Positions 51,443-58,477 of a stretch of DNA of 64,000 bases are shown here, one piece after another. Positions within the stretch are counted from its first letter, which is position 1. Each line of letters begins with the position of its first letter. Origin of the DNA: an uncultured Bacteroidales bacterium (GTDB lineage Bacteria; Bacteroidota; Bacteroidia; Bacteroidales; Paludibacteraceae); the NCBI GenBank assembly GCA_902778935.1, contig CACYZT010000001.1:140715-204714 (forward strand), in the 5' to 3' direction. Both the position numbers and the translations under genes were made by a program. Under the pieces are notes generated by a model. That model searched no databases, was not told the DNA's origin, and saw only the letters and a list, made by a program, of their open reading frames with translations.

Positions 51443-52791
51443 TAAAATGTTTTAACAACACCACGTTCTCTGTGGTTTAATTCTATTTGGACATCGTATT
51501 TCTCTTTTAGATGCTTGGCAAGATGCTCTGCACAATAGACGGACCGATGCTGTCCTCCCGTGCAACCGAATGACACCTGCAGATGGGTGAAACCGCGCTC
51601 GAGAAAGCGCTCCACATGATGGTCAATCAGTTTGTCCACCGACTCCAGGAATGTCAGGATTTCTCCGTCCTGCTCCAAGAAATCAATCACCGGCTGGTCT
51701 AATCCGGTCAAGTGTTTATATTCCTCGTATTTGCCCGGGTTGTGGGTAGAGCGGCAGTCGAACACGTATCCTCCGCCATTACCGGACTCGTCAACCGGTA
51801 TTCCGCGCTTGAAAGAGAAAGAGTAGATGGTAACGACAAGAGCCTCATGTTGGCTTTGACTGTCGGTTGACCGTCGGTCGACCGTCGGTATTGACAGCTG
51901 ATTTGATAGTAAAAAGAGGGTTGGATATTCTTGCTGCAATATCGGATTTTGTGTAAAAATCTCTTTCAGGTTACGCAGGGCATTGGGAATCGACTCGAGG
52001 AAATGCTGCTTGCGCTCAAAATAGCCGCGGTAGCCATATGCGCCCAACACTTGCAAGGTCCTAAACAGTACAAAATGCGGTAAGGCTGTTCGCCATTCGT
52101 GTTCATCCAAATCCGGTTGCAGTCTTTTCAGTTCATCGAGATAGGCGTCAATCATCTGCTCTCGTAATGCCGGAGCGATGTTCGCTTTTGCCTGCCATAA
52201 GAGTGAAGCTACGTCATACTGCGTCGGTCCGCGGCGACCACCCTGGAAATCTATGAAATACGGTTGTCCGCCCTTAATCATGATATTGCGGCTCTGACAG
52301 TCTCGATACAGGAATGTATTGATATTGGCGTTAGCCGTTAGCTTTTGGACAAGGGCATCGAAGTCATCCTCGAGTTTGGGTTCGGAGAACTCGATTTTCG
52401 TGCCTTTGAGGAAACAATACTTGAAATAATTAAGGTCCCATCGAATAGAGCGTTCGTCCATCGTGGGAACCGGAAAACAGACAGACCAGTCAAAATCCTT
52501 TGCTCCTTCAATTTGTATGTGCGCGAGCGCGCGTATCGCGCGTTCTAATAAAATAGGCGTGATAGAGTCAAAGAGCAATGTGTCTCCGAGGTCCTCCTGC
52601 GTATAAGACATCTCATCTTCGCTTACCCAAAGGACTTTGGGGACAGGCAGTCCGAGCGCCGCAAAATGGCGCGACATATAGATGAAAGCGCGGTTCTCAT
52701 CGCGGTTGGTACCATCCACGCGAATGACGGTCTTTCCGTCCGCGTCCTTAACGCGCGTATAGACTCTATTGCTGCCTTGTTGCTTAATCAT
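51442..52791 (-). CDS. AmgK-like sugar kinase fused to a RapZ C-terminal domain
   Basis: A 449-residue fusion. Residues 1-295 are an aminoglycoside-phosphotransferase-type kinase (TQEDLGDTLLFD, FLYRDCQSRNIMIKG as catalytic loop, YFIDFQGGRRGPTQYD), as in the MurNAc/GlcNAc kinase AmgK. Residues 325-449 match the RapZ C-terminal domain (YVFDCRSTHNPG, SFGCTGGQHRSVYCAEHLA), which in RapZ binds glucosamine 6-phosphate and the RNA-decay machinery. The usual RapZ P-loop half is absent. The joint is encoded partly by an 11-bp repeat (51857-51889). The start ATG overlaps the lipid-kinase stop. Confidence 0.87.
   Translation of the reverse strand: MIKQQGSNRVYTRVKDADGKTVIRVDGTNRDENRAFIYMSRHFAALGLPVPKVLWVSEDEMSYTQEDLGDTLLFDSITPILLERAIRALAHIQIEGAKDFDWSVCFPVPTMDERSIRWDLNYFKYCFLKGTKIEFSEPKLEDDFDALVQKLTANANINTFLYRDCQSRNIMIKGGQPYFIDFQGGRRGPTQYDVASLLWQAKANIAPALREQMIDAYLDELKRLQPDLDEHEWRTALPHFVLFRTLQVLGAYGYRGYFERKQHFLESIPNALRNLKEIFTQNPILQQEYPTLFLLSNQLSIPTVDRRSTDSQSQHEALVVTIYSFSFKRGIPVDESGNGGGYVFDCRSTHNPGKYEEYKHLTGLDQPVIDFLEQDGEILTFLESVDKLIDHHVERFLERGFTHLQVSFGCTGGQHRSVYCAEHLAKHLKEKYDVQIELNHRERGVVKTF
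51857..51889. repeat. 11-bp tandem repeat (TGACCGTCGGT) at a domain joint
   Basis: Three units, TGACTGTCGGT, TGACCGTCGGT, CGACCGTCGGT. They lie in the linker between the kinase and RapZ domains (about residues 301-311) and encode part of TVDRRSTDSQSQ. Confidence 0.85.
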
Positions 52792-53711
52792 ACACGGAAT
52801 TGAAGCGCGTGGTGAACACAAGTTACCTTGCAGGGACCGATGATATTCTCTAAAATACCATCCGCTTCGAACATGATATGCTTGCGGTAACTGATTTCAA
52901 TCTCACTTCCCACTATCGGATAGATGAACGGCAGTTCCGTCAGTTTGCCGTTGAACAGATTCGGTAAGGCCTTCAGCACTTGCTTGAAGGTCGGTTTCTT
53001 GACGAACATCGAGTTGAAGATGCCATCCGTTGGATTTGCTTCGGGGTTCTGACGAATACCTCCTCCGGAGAAAGGCCCGTTTCCGATATTCATGGTGAAG
53101 AGCAGGTCGTCCACAGCCACTTTGCCATCGACCGTCAGAATCATGTGCTGGGCTTTATGCTGCACTATCGCAGCGATGAGACCAAAGACATAGTTCACAT
53201 GGTGAGAACCGATATAGTATTTGAGTTTCTCCGCTTTCTGGCAGCAGAGCGGGTCCACGCCAAAACCGACAGAGTTGATGAAATAGCGATGATGCTCAAT
53301 GTTATTTCGCCAATAGGTGATGCAACCGATATCTATCGGATGTCCTTCTCCTTCGAAGAATCGTCGCAAGCTCTCTTTGAACCGTTTGTCGAGATTCCAG
53401 TATCGTCCCCAGTCGTTTCCCGTTCCGCGAGGCATAAGTCCCACTTGTATCTTCGCGCGCTCTTCAGGCGTGAGCGTAGAACGCATGATGCCGTTGATAG
53501 CTTCAGAGAGCGTACCATCGCCGCCGAGAATAAGAATCTCGTCATACCCTTTCTCCACTAACTCGCGCGCCAACTCGATCGCATGTCCTGCATATTTGGT
53601 CACACGATAGGCAAAAGGCTGATGACGCTGACGTAATAGTTTCCACAAATAAATCCGCTGTGCGCGAAATGCTTTCTTACCCGATTTGGGGTTGATTATG
53701 ATTCCTAACAT
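52788..53711 (-). CDS. Diacylglycerol-kinase-family lipid kinase
   Basis: A 307-residue enzyme: MLGIIINPKSGKKAF at the N-terminus, ILGGDGTLSEAINGIM near 62-77 (the GGDGT motif), PRGTGNDWGRYW near 92, and NIGNGPFSGGGIRQNP in the C-terminal beta domain. These kinases phosphorylate diacylglycerol, sphingoid or other lipids at the inner membrane; the lipid is not evident. The start is ATG 53711, directly behind a promoter. Two sugar-recycling genes follow in the same operon. Confidence 0.9.
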   Translation of the reverse strand: MLGIIINPKSGKKAFRAQRIYLWKLLRQRHQPFAYRVTKYAGHAIELARELVEKGYDEILILGGDGTLSEAINGIMRSTLTPEERAKIQVGLMPRGTGNDWGRYWNLDKRFKESLRRFFEGEGHPIDIGCITYWRNNIEHHRYFINSVGFGVDPLCCQKAEKLKYYIGSHHVNYVFGLIAAIVQHKAQHMILTVDGKVAVDDLLFTMNIGNGPFSGGGIRQNPEANPTDGIFNSMFVKKPTFKQVLKALPNLFNGKLTELPFIYPIVGSEIEISYRKHIMFEADGILENIIGPCKVTCVHHALQFRV

Positions 53712-53734
53712 GGCATTCGAACATAAATCGAGCG

Positions 53735-53766
53735 CAAAGATACAAAAAAAAAATGACATACGCAAA
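53735..53766 (-). promoter_or_regulatory. Promoter of the lipid-kinase operon, overlapping a terminator
   Basis: On the minus strand TTTG (53766-53763), 20-bp spacer, TATCTTTG (53742-53735). The -33 box lies in the loop of the terminator hairpin of the upstream ribosomal-protein operon. Confidence 0.82.
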
Positions 53767-53784
53767 TTTGTATGTCATTTTTTT
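53744..53784 (-). terminator. Terminator of the DUF4295-rpmG-rpmB operon
   Basis: Perfect 15-bp inverted repeat (53747-53761 with 53770-53784; core ATGACATAC/GTATGTCAT), 8-base loop, followed on the minus strand by a long T-run. It lies 5 bp after the last gene. Confidence 0.85.
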
Positions 53785-53788
53785 CGAA

Positions 53789-53941
53789 TTACTTGAAGTA
53801 CTCCTGTACTTTCTCGTTCAGAACAATTTCTTCTTGGAAGATGTAAGCCCCGGTCTTAGGCGACTTAACCATCTTGATGCACTTAGAGTGCGCGCGTCCG
53901 GAGTTACCGGTTTGAAGGGTTGCGACCGCTTTCTTTGCCAT
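53789..53941 (-). CDS. DUF4295 small basic protein
   Basis: A 50-residue protein starting MAKKAVATLQTGNSGRAHSK and ending EKVQEYFK, rich in lysine. It is a DUF4295 protein, found in Bacteroidota behind rpmB and rpmG. The place and composition suggest a ribosome-associated role, but this has not been shown to my knowledge. It is the last gene of the operon, 29 bp after rpmG. Confidence 0.9.
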   Translation of the reverse strand: MAKKAVATLQTGNSGRAHSKCIKMVKSPKTGAYIFQEEIVLNEKVQEYFK

Positions 53942-53970
53942 AGTTCTAAGCCTTTCTAATTAGGGGTTAA

Positions 53971-54159
53971 TTACTTAATCTCTTTGTGGAGCGTGTAACG
54001 CTTCAAATAGGGATTGTACTTCATGAGCTCCAAACGATCAGGAGTGTTTTTGCGGTTCTTGGTGGTAATGTAGCGAGACATTCCCGGAACTCCGCTGGCT
54101 TTCTGCTCGGTGCACTCAAGAATGACTTGAACACGCGCTTCTTTAACTTTCTTTGCCAT
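53971..54159 (-). CDS. rpmG: Ribosomal protein bL33
   Basis: A 62-residue L33: [15 protein letters not shown], then [33 protein letters not shown]. Full length, in the usual order rpmB-rpmG. It lacks the paired CxxC zinc motifs of the C+ form, so it is a zinc-free version with one remaining Cys. Confidence 0.97.
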   Translation of the reverse strand: MAKKVKEARVQVILECTEQKASGVPGMSRYITTKNRKNTPDRLELMKYNPYLKRYTLHKEIK

Positions 54160-54175
54160 TGTTCAGCTCCTTTCG

Positions 54176-54412
54176 TTAATAGAGATAGCCCTTCTCCGCA
54201 GCTTGTTTAAGCGCATTGTCGAGGCCAATCTTGTTAATAGTTCTCAGACCAGCTGCACTCACGTTCAGCTCGATCCATACATCTTGTTCTACCCAGTAGA
54301 ACTTACGGCGGAACAGGTTCACATCGAACGTCCTTTTTGTGTGGCGTTTCGAGTGCGAGACGTTACATCCGCCCATGGCTTTCTTGCCTGTAATTTGACA
54401 AATCTTTGACAT
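54176..54412 (-). CDS. rpmB: Ribosomal protein bL28
   Basis: A 78-residue L28: [21 protein letters not shown] at the start and [18 protein letters not shown] near the end. Full length. First gene of the operon, 67 bp after the -7 box. Confidence 0.97.
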   Translation of the reverse strand: MSKICQITGKKAMGGCNVSHSKRHTKRTFDVNLFRRKFYWVEQDVWIELNVSAAGLRTINKIGLDNALKQAAEKGYLY

Positions 54413-54478
54413 TGTATTATATATTTTATATTATTTTCGTTTTCAGGGATTCTCCGCACATCAACACGAAAAATCGCG

Positions 54479-54510
54479 CAAAGGTACTACTTTTTTTTGA
54501 CATGACCAAA
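54479..54510 (-). promoter_or_regulatory. rpmB-rpmG-DUF4295 promoter
   Basis: On the minus strand TTTG (54510-54507), 20-bp spacer GTCATGTC plus eight A and GTAG, then TACCTTTG (54486-54479). It differs from the tRNA-Lys promoter at only one position from the -33 box through the -7 box. Confidence 0.9.
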
Positions 54511-54561
54511 TTTTTGAGCAAGAAAATGCATTTTTTTATAAAAATGTCAGAAATTGAAGCA

Positions 54562-54632
54562 AGATTTCTTCGTAAGATTGCAGGATTTCTTCGTAATCCT
54601 TCACCCTTCGGTGTGAAGTCTTACAAGTCTGA
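54562..54632. other. Non-coding stretch with a 21-bp repeat and hairpin
   Basis: GATTTCTTCGTAA occurs at 54563 and 54584 (period 21, three times seven). A hairpin CTTCAC/GTGAAG with CC-TTC-GG inside follows at about 54599-54618. The whole gap between rpmB and tRNA-Arg (54413-54690) has no gene; it contains the rpmB promoter, this stretch and the tRNA-Arg terminator. Confidence 0.55.
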
Positions 54633-54675
54633 GAAAAGAAAAACGTGCTTGAGAGTAAATTCTCAGACACGTTTT
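54633..54675 (-). terminator. Terminator after tRNA-Arg
   Basis: Stem AAAACGTG/CACGTTTT with further pairing of TGAGA/TCTCA around a short loop, followed on the minus strand by a T-rich tail. It lies 15 bp after the tRNA end. Confidence 0.85.
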
Positions 54676-54690
54676 CTATTCTCATCCTCG

Positions 54691-54764
54691 TGATCCATGC
54701 AGGATTCAAACCTGCAACCCCCACATCCGTAGTGTGGTACTCTATTCAGTTGAGCTAATGGACC
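54691..54764 (-). tRNA. tRNA-Arg (anticodon ACG)
   Basis: On the minus strand: acceptor GGTCCAT/ATGGATC, D-arm TAGCTCAACTGAATAGAG, anticodon arm CCACA-CTACGGA-TGTGG (anticodon ACG, read as ICG), T-arm GCAGG-TTTGAAT-CCTGC and discriminator A. CCA is not encoded. Confidence 0.95.
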
Positions 54765-54796
54765 CCAATTTTATGCTCTTTTCACAAAAGCGGGTG

Positions 54797-54828
54797 CAAA
54801 GGTACTGCTTTTTTTTGATATGTGCAAA
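54797..54828 (-). promoter_or_regulatory. tRNA-Arg promoter
   Basis: On the minus strand TTTG (54828-54825), 20-bp spacer ending in eight A and GCAG, TACCTTTG (54804-54797). Identity with the tRNA-Lys promoter continues through CACCCGCTTTTG past the start site. Confidence 0.9.
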
Positions 54829-54936
54829 TATTTTTGTAAAAAAAATCACTTTTTGTGCTAAAAAGAGTAATTTTGTTCCTCATTCAAACAATTCCGACAA
54901 GAAAATACACCTAAATACAAGAAAAATGCACGCGCG

Positions 54937-54968
54937 CTTGCGTATGTCAGAAAAAAGTTGTAACTTTG
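54937..54968 (+). promoter_or_regulatory. Transketolase promoter
   Basis: CTTG at 54937-54940, 20-bp spacer, TAACTTTG at 54961-54968. The -33 surroundings GCTTGCGTAT match the ruvA promoter. The leader before the transketolase ATG is about 60 nt. Confidence 0.87.
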
Positions 54969-55036
54969 CACAGAAATTCGGAGTACGGATTGTACGACCG
55001 ATCAACGAACGGATATCAACAAACAACAATCATATT

Positions 55037-57046
55037 ATGAACAAGACACAACTTATGAATCGCGCGGCGGATAACATTCGTATCCTTGCAGCCGCAGCCG
55101 TAGAGAAAGCCAAAAGCGGACACCCGGGCGGAGCTATGGGTGGAGCAGATTTCATCAATGTTCTCTTCTCTGAGTTTTTAGAGTACGATCCGGACAACGC
55201 AGGTTGGGAAGCGCGTGACCGTTTCTTCTTGGACCCTGGTCACATGGCTCCGATGCTCTACGGGCAACTCTGTCTGGCCGGTAAGTTCACGCTCGAGGAC
55301 TTGCAGAATCTGCGTCAATGGGGTTCGGTTACGCCCGGACACCCTGAGCGCGAGATTGAGCGAATGATTGAGAACACCTCCGGTCCGCTAGGACAGGGAC
55401 ACACGTTTGCTGTCGGAGCAGCCATCGCTGCCAAATGGTTCAACACCCGCTACGGCGAGATTCATAACCCGACGATTTATGCCTTCATCTCTGATGGCGG
55501 AGTGCAGGAAGAGATCTCGCAGGGCGCAGGCCGTCTGGCCGGTCACCTTGGTCTGAACAATCTCATCATGTTCTATGACTCCAATAACATCCAGTTGTCC
55601 ACCGGTTGCGGCGAAGTGACATCGGAAGACGTAGCAGCCAAATACCTCGCATGGGGTTGGTATGTGCAGGAGATTCCTGGTAACGACCCCGACGCCATCC
55701 GAGAGGCTATCATCAAAGCGAAAGCAGAGAAAGAGCGTCCGTCGCTCATCATCGGTCATACGACCATGGGCAAGGGTTGTGTCACGGCAGAAGGTGCTAA
55801 TTGGGAAGGCAAGTGTTCGACTCACGGAGCTCCGCTCAGCAAGGCCGGTGCTTCGTTCGAGAAGACGATTGAGCATTTGGGTGGCAATCCCGAGAATCCG
55901 TTTGTCATCTTCCCCGAAGTGCAAAAACTGTATGACGACCGTGCGGCTGAACTGCGCGAGCTGTGCAACAAGAAATACGAGGCTTACTACGAATGGAAAC
56001 AGGCAAACCCGCTTGCTGCGAACGAATATGAGACTTTCATGTCCGGCGAAACGCCGTGTATCGACTGGAGCCTCATCCAGCAGAAAGCCGGAGCTGCTAC
56101 CCGTAACGCCAGCGGAACGGTTCTATCCTTCCTCGCTGAGAATGTAGGAAATATGATTGTCAGCTCAGCTGATTTGAGTAATAGCGACAAGACCGACGGA
56201 TTCCTCAAGAAAACCCACGCTTTCAAGAAAGGCGACTTCAGCGGTCAGTTCCTTCAGGCAGGTGTGTCGGAGCTTACTATGGCTTGCGTCATGATCGGAA
56301 TGGCGCTCCATGGAGGTATCATCCCTGCCTGCGGTACGTTCTTCGTCTTCAGCGATTACATGAAACCTGCGGTACGTATGGCGGCGCTCATGGAACTGCC
56401 GGTGAAATTTATCTGGAGCCACGATGCTTTCCGTGTCGGCGAAGATGGTCCGACGCACGAGCCGGTTGAGCAAGAAGCGCAGATTCGCCTCATGGAGAAA
56501 CTGCATAACCACAGCGGCAAACCCTCCATGCTTGTTCTCCGTCCGGCGGACGCCGAGGAGACCACATTCGCTTGGCGCATGGCGATTGAGAATACAGACA
56601 CGCCTACCGCGCTCATTCTCAGCCGTCAGGACATAGCGCCGGTGCCAAATGTGAACCTCGCTGGCTTCCGCAAAGGTGCGTACATCGTTTCCAAAGACGA
56701 GAATCCGCAAGTCGTATTGCTGGCTTCGGGTAGCGAAGTTAGTACGTTGCTGGCCGGAGCAGAACTGCTTCGTGCAGAAGGTATCCGTTTGCAGATTGTC
56801 AGTGTGCCTTCCGAAGGACTTTTCCGCGAGCAGGACAAGGCTTATCAGGACGAAGTGCTGCCGAAAGGTCTCAAGCGTTTCGGTATGACAGCCGGTTTGA
56901 GTTGCACGCTTGAAGGACTGGTAGGCGAGAATGGCGCCGTTTGGGGTCTTAACTCCTTCGGCTTCTCCGCTCCGTACAAAGTCCTCGACGAGAAACTCGG
57001 CTTCACCGCCCAGAACGTCTATGAACAAGTAAAGAAGCTGCTGTAA
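55037..57046 (+). CDS. tkt: Transketolase
   Basis: A 669-residue thiamine-diphosphate enzyme of the pentose-phosphate pathway, normal length. N-terminal KSGHPGGAMGGADF near 25-38, the ThDP region ISDGGVQEEISQGAG near 153 and GHTTMGKGC; the central and C-terminal domains include FSDYMKPAVRMAA and SHDAFRVGEDGPTHEPVEQ. I set the start at ATG 55037 because the promoter lies upstream; the open frame back to 54734 runs through the promoter and the tRNA. It also supplies sedoheptulose 7-phosphate, the precursor for the gmhA pathway. Confidence 0.96.
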   Translation: MNKTQLMNRAADNIRILAAAAVEKAKSGHPGGAMGGADFINVLFSEFLEYDPDNAGWEARDRFFLDPGHMAPMLYGQLCLAGKFTLEDLQNLRQWGSVTPGHPEREIERMIENTSGPLGQGHTFAVGAAIAAKWFNTRYGEIHNPTIYAFISDGGVQEEISQGAGRLAGHLGLNNLIMFYDSNNIQLSTGCGEVTSEDVAAKYLAWGWYVQEIPGNDPDAIREAIIKAKAEKERPSLIIGHTTMGKGCVTAEGANWEGKCSTHGAPLSKAGASFEKTIEHLGGNPENPFVIFPEVQKLYDDRAAELRELCNKKYEAYYEWKQANPLAANEYETFMSGETPCIDWSLIQQKAGAATRNASGTVLSFLAENVGNMIVSSADLSNSDKTDGFLKKTHAFKKGDFSGQFLQAGVSELTMACVMIGMALHGGIIPACGTFFVFSDYMKPAVRMAALMELPVKFIWSHDAFRVGEDGPTHEPVEQEAQIRLMEKLHNHSGKPSMLVLRPADAEETTFAWRMAIENTDTPTALILSRQDIAPVPNVNLAGFRKGAYIVSKDENPQVVLLASGSEVSTLLAGAELLRAEGIRLQIVSVPSEGLFREQDKAYQDEVLPKGLKRFGMTAGLSCTLEGLVGENGAVWGLNSFGFSAPYKVLDEKLGFTAQNVYEQVKKLL

Positions 57047-57080
57047 TAAACAATTTGTTGTTACAAACATAGACTACAAT

Positions 57081-57245
57081 ATGAGATTCATATCTTTAAT
57101 CGTTTGGGCTTTGCTCATCATCCTCGCAATATACTATGCCACGGTAATTGCGCATCTGTTCACGAACATGTTCGGAAAGAACGTAGATTTCAAGAAGACA
57201 CTTATCCCGTTCTACGGATGGAAGATTTGGTTTGATAACTTTTAA
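57081..57245 (+). CDS. Small membrane protein, 54 residues
   Basis: MRFISLIVWALLIILAIYYA, one N-terminal membrane helix, then a polar stretch ending LIPFYGWKIWFDNF. It starts 34 bp after transketolase and overlaps the region just before the SPFH start. The frame, length and position suggest a real gene that might partner the SPFH protein. No family is recognised. Confidence 0.6.
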   Translation: MRFISLIVWALLIILAIYYATVIAHLFTNMFGKNVDFKKTLIPFYGWKIWFDNF

Positions 57246-57258
57246 TCATTTCAAGAAT

Positions 57259-58452
57259 ATGGCTATTAGCAATCTGCAGGGAGGCAATAAACTCCCGATG
57301 AAAAAAATCGTGTTAGCTTCCGTCATCGGAATCGTAGTAATCGTCTTCCTTTGCTGCATCGGCTCGCTTGTTGAGGATGTAAAGAACGAAGACATCGTGG
57401 TTAACCAGGTGCCCATCACAGGAACCATGTACGTCTGGAGTCAGCCGGGTATGTACGCCCAGAAATTAGGGCACATTACCTCTTATCATAAGACCGAACA
57501 ACTATGGTTTGGCGCACAAGGGAACGGAGAACCTATTCCGGTTATCTTTAACGACGCTTCCAATGGCGAGATCTTCGGTTCGCTCCGCGTCAAACTGCCG
57601 ACCGACCGCGAGCACATGCTCCGCATTCAGACGGATTACAACGGAATGGACAGACTGATGAACGACCTCGTCCGCCCGACCGTTGTGAAAGTAGTCTATG
57701 CTTCAGGACCGCTGATGTCGGCTTACGAGAGCGTCTCGGAGAAGAAAAACAACCTCATAGAGTACATTACCGACCAGCTGAACAACGGCGTTTACACGAC
57801 TGCCGTGAAGATTTCTGAGGTAATCGATCCTATTACGGGCGAGAAGAAACAGCAGAAATTCGCAGTCTTGATTGCCGATTCAACAGCCGCGGGCGGGTAT
57901 CGTCGGTCCGAGAAATCGCCGTTTGATTACTATGGCATCGAGATTGGTCAGGTATCCGTTTCCAAGATCGACTACGAAGACCGCGTGAAGAAGCAGATTG
58001 AGCAACAGCAGGAAGCCAATATGCTGGTTCAGACCTCCAAAGCCAAATCGCTTGCCGCGCAACAAGAGGCGATTCGCGCAGAAGAAGAAGGTAAAGCACA
58101 GGCCGCTAAAGCCAAATGGGAGCAAGAAAAAGTGAAGGCGGTAGAGGTGACCAAAGCCGAGCAGGAGTACGAAGTGGCTCGTCTGGAGGCGCTCCGGGCA
58201 AACGAAGTCAAGAAACGTATAATTGCCGAAGGAGAAGCCGAAGCAGCTGCCAACCGCGCGAAAGTAGCGGCGGGTCTGACCCCGCAGGAACGTGCCGAAT
58301 GGGATTACAAGACCAAAGTGGGCGTTGCCGAAGCCGTCGCTAAGGTGCAACTCCCGACCGTTGTGATGGGCGGCACAAATAGCGGAAACCAGACGATGGA
58401 CATCATGAGCCTCAAGTTCGCAACAGACCTGGTAGAGAAACTGAGCAAATAA
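57259..58452 (+). CDS. SPFH/Band 7 domain membrane protein
   Basis: A 397-residue protein: one membrane helix near 16-35 (VLASVIGIVVIVFLCCIGSLV), an SPFH/prohibitin-like domain about 40-225, and a long Ala/Glu/Lys-rich coiled coil about 235-350 (AAQQEAIRAEEEGKAQAAKA). A short tail ending in MDIMSLKFATDLVEKL follows. SPFH proteins assemble into large membrane rings or microdomains and often control proteases. Start chosen at ATG 57259; ATG 57298 directly before the membrane helix is the alternative. leuS follows after 25 bp. Confidence 0.87.
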   Translation: MAISNLQGGNKLPMKKIVLASVIGIVVIVFLCCIGSLVEDVKNEDIVVNQVPITGTMYVWSQPGMYAQKLGHITSYHKTEQLWFGAQGNGEPIPVIFNDASNGEIFGSLRVKLPTDREHMLRIQTDYNGMDRLMNDLVRPTVVKVVYASGPLMSAYESVSEKKNNLIEYITDQLNNGVYTTAVKISEVIDPITGEKKQQKFAVLIADSTAAGGYRRSEKSPFDYYGIEIGQVSVSKIDYEDRVKKQIEQQQEANMLVQTSKAKSLAAQQEAIRAEEEGKAQAAKAKWEQEKVKAVEVTKAEQEYEVARLEALRANEVKKRIIAEGEAEAAANRAKVAAGLTPQERAEWDYKTKVGVAEAVAKVQLPTVVMGGTNSGNQTMDIMSLKFATDLVEKLSK

Positions 58453-58477
58453 ATCGTAAATGAAATAAATAACTATC

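Noticed and set aside
54734-55036. N-terminal extension of the transketolase reading frame
   Set aside because: It runs through the tRNA-Arg gene, its promoter and the transketolase promoter. The normal transketolase N-terminus begins at 55037.
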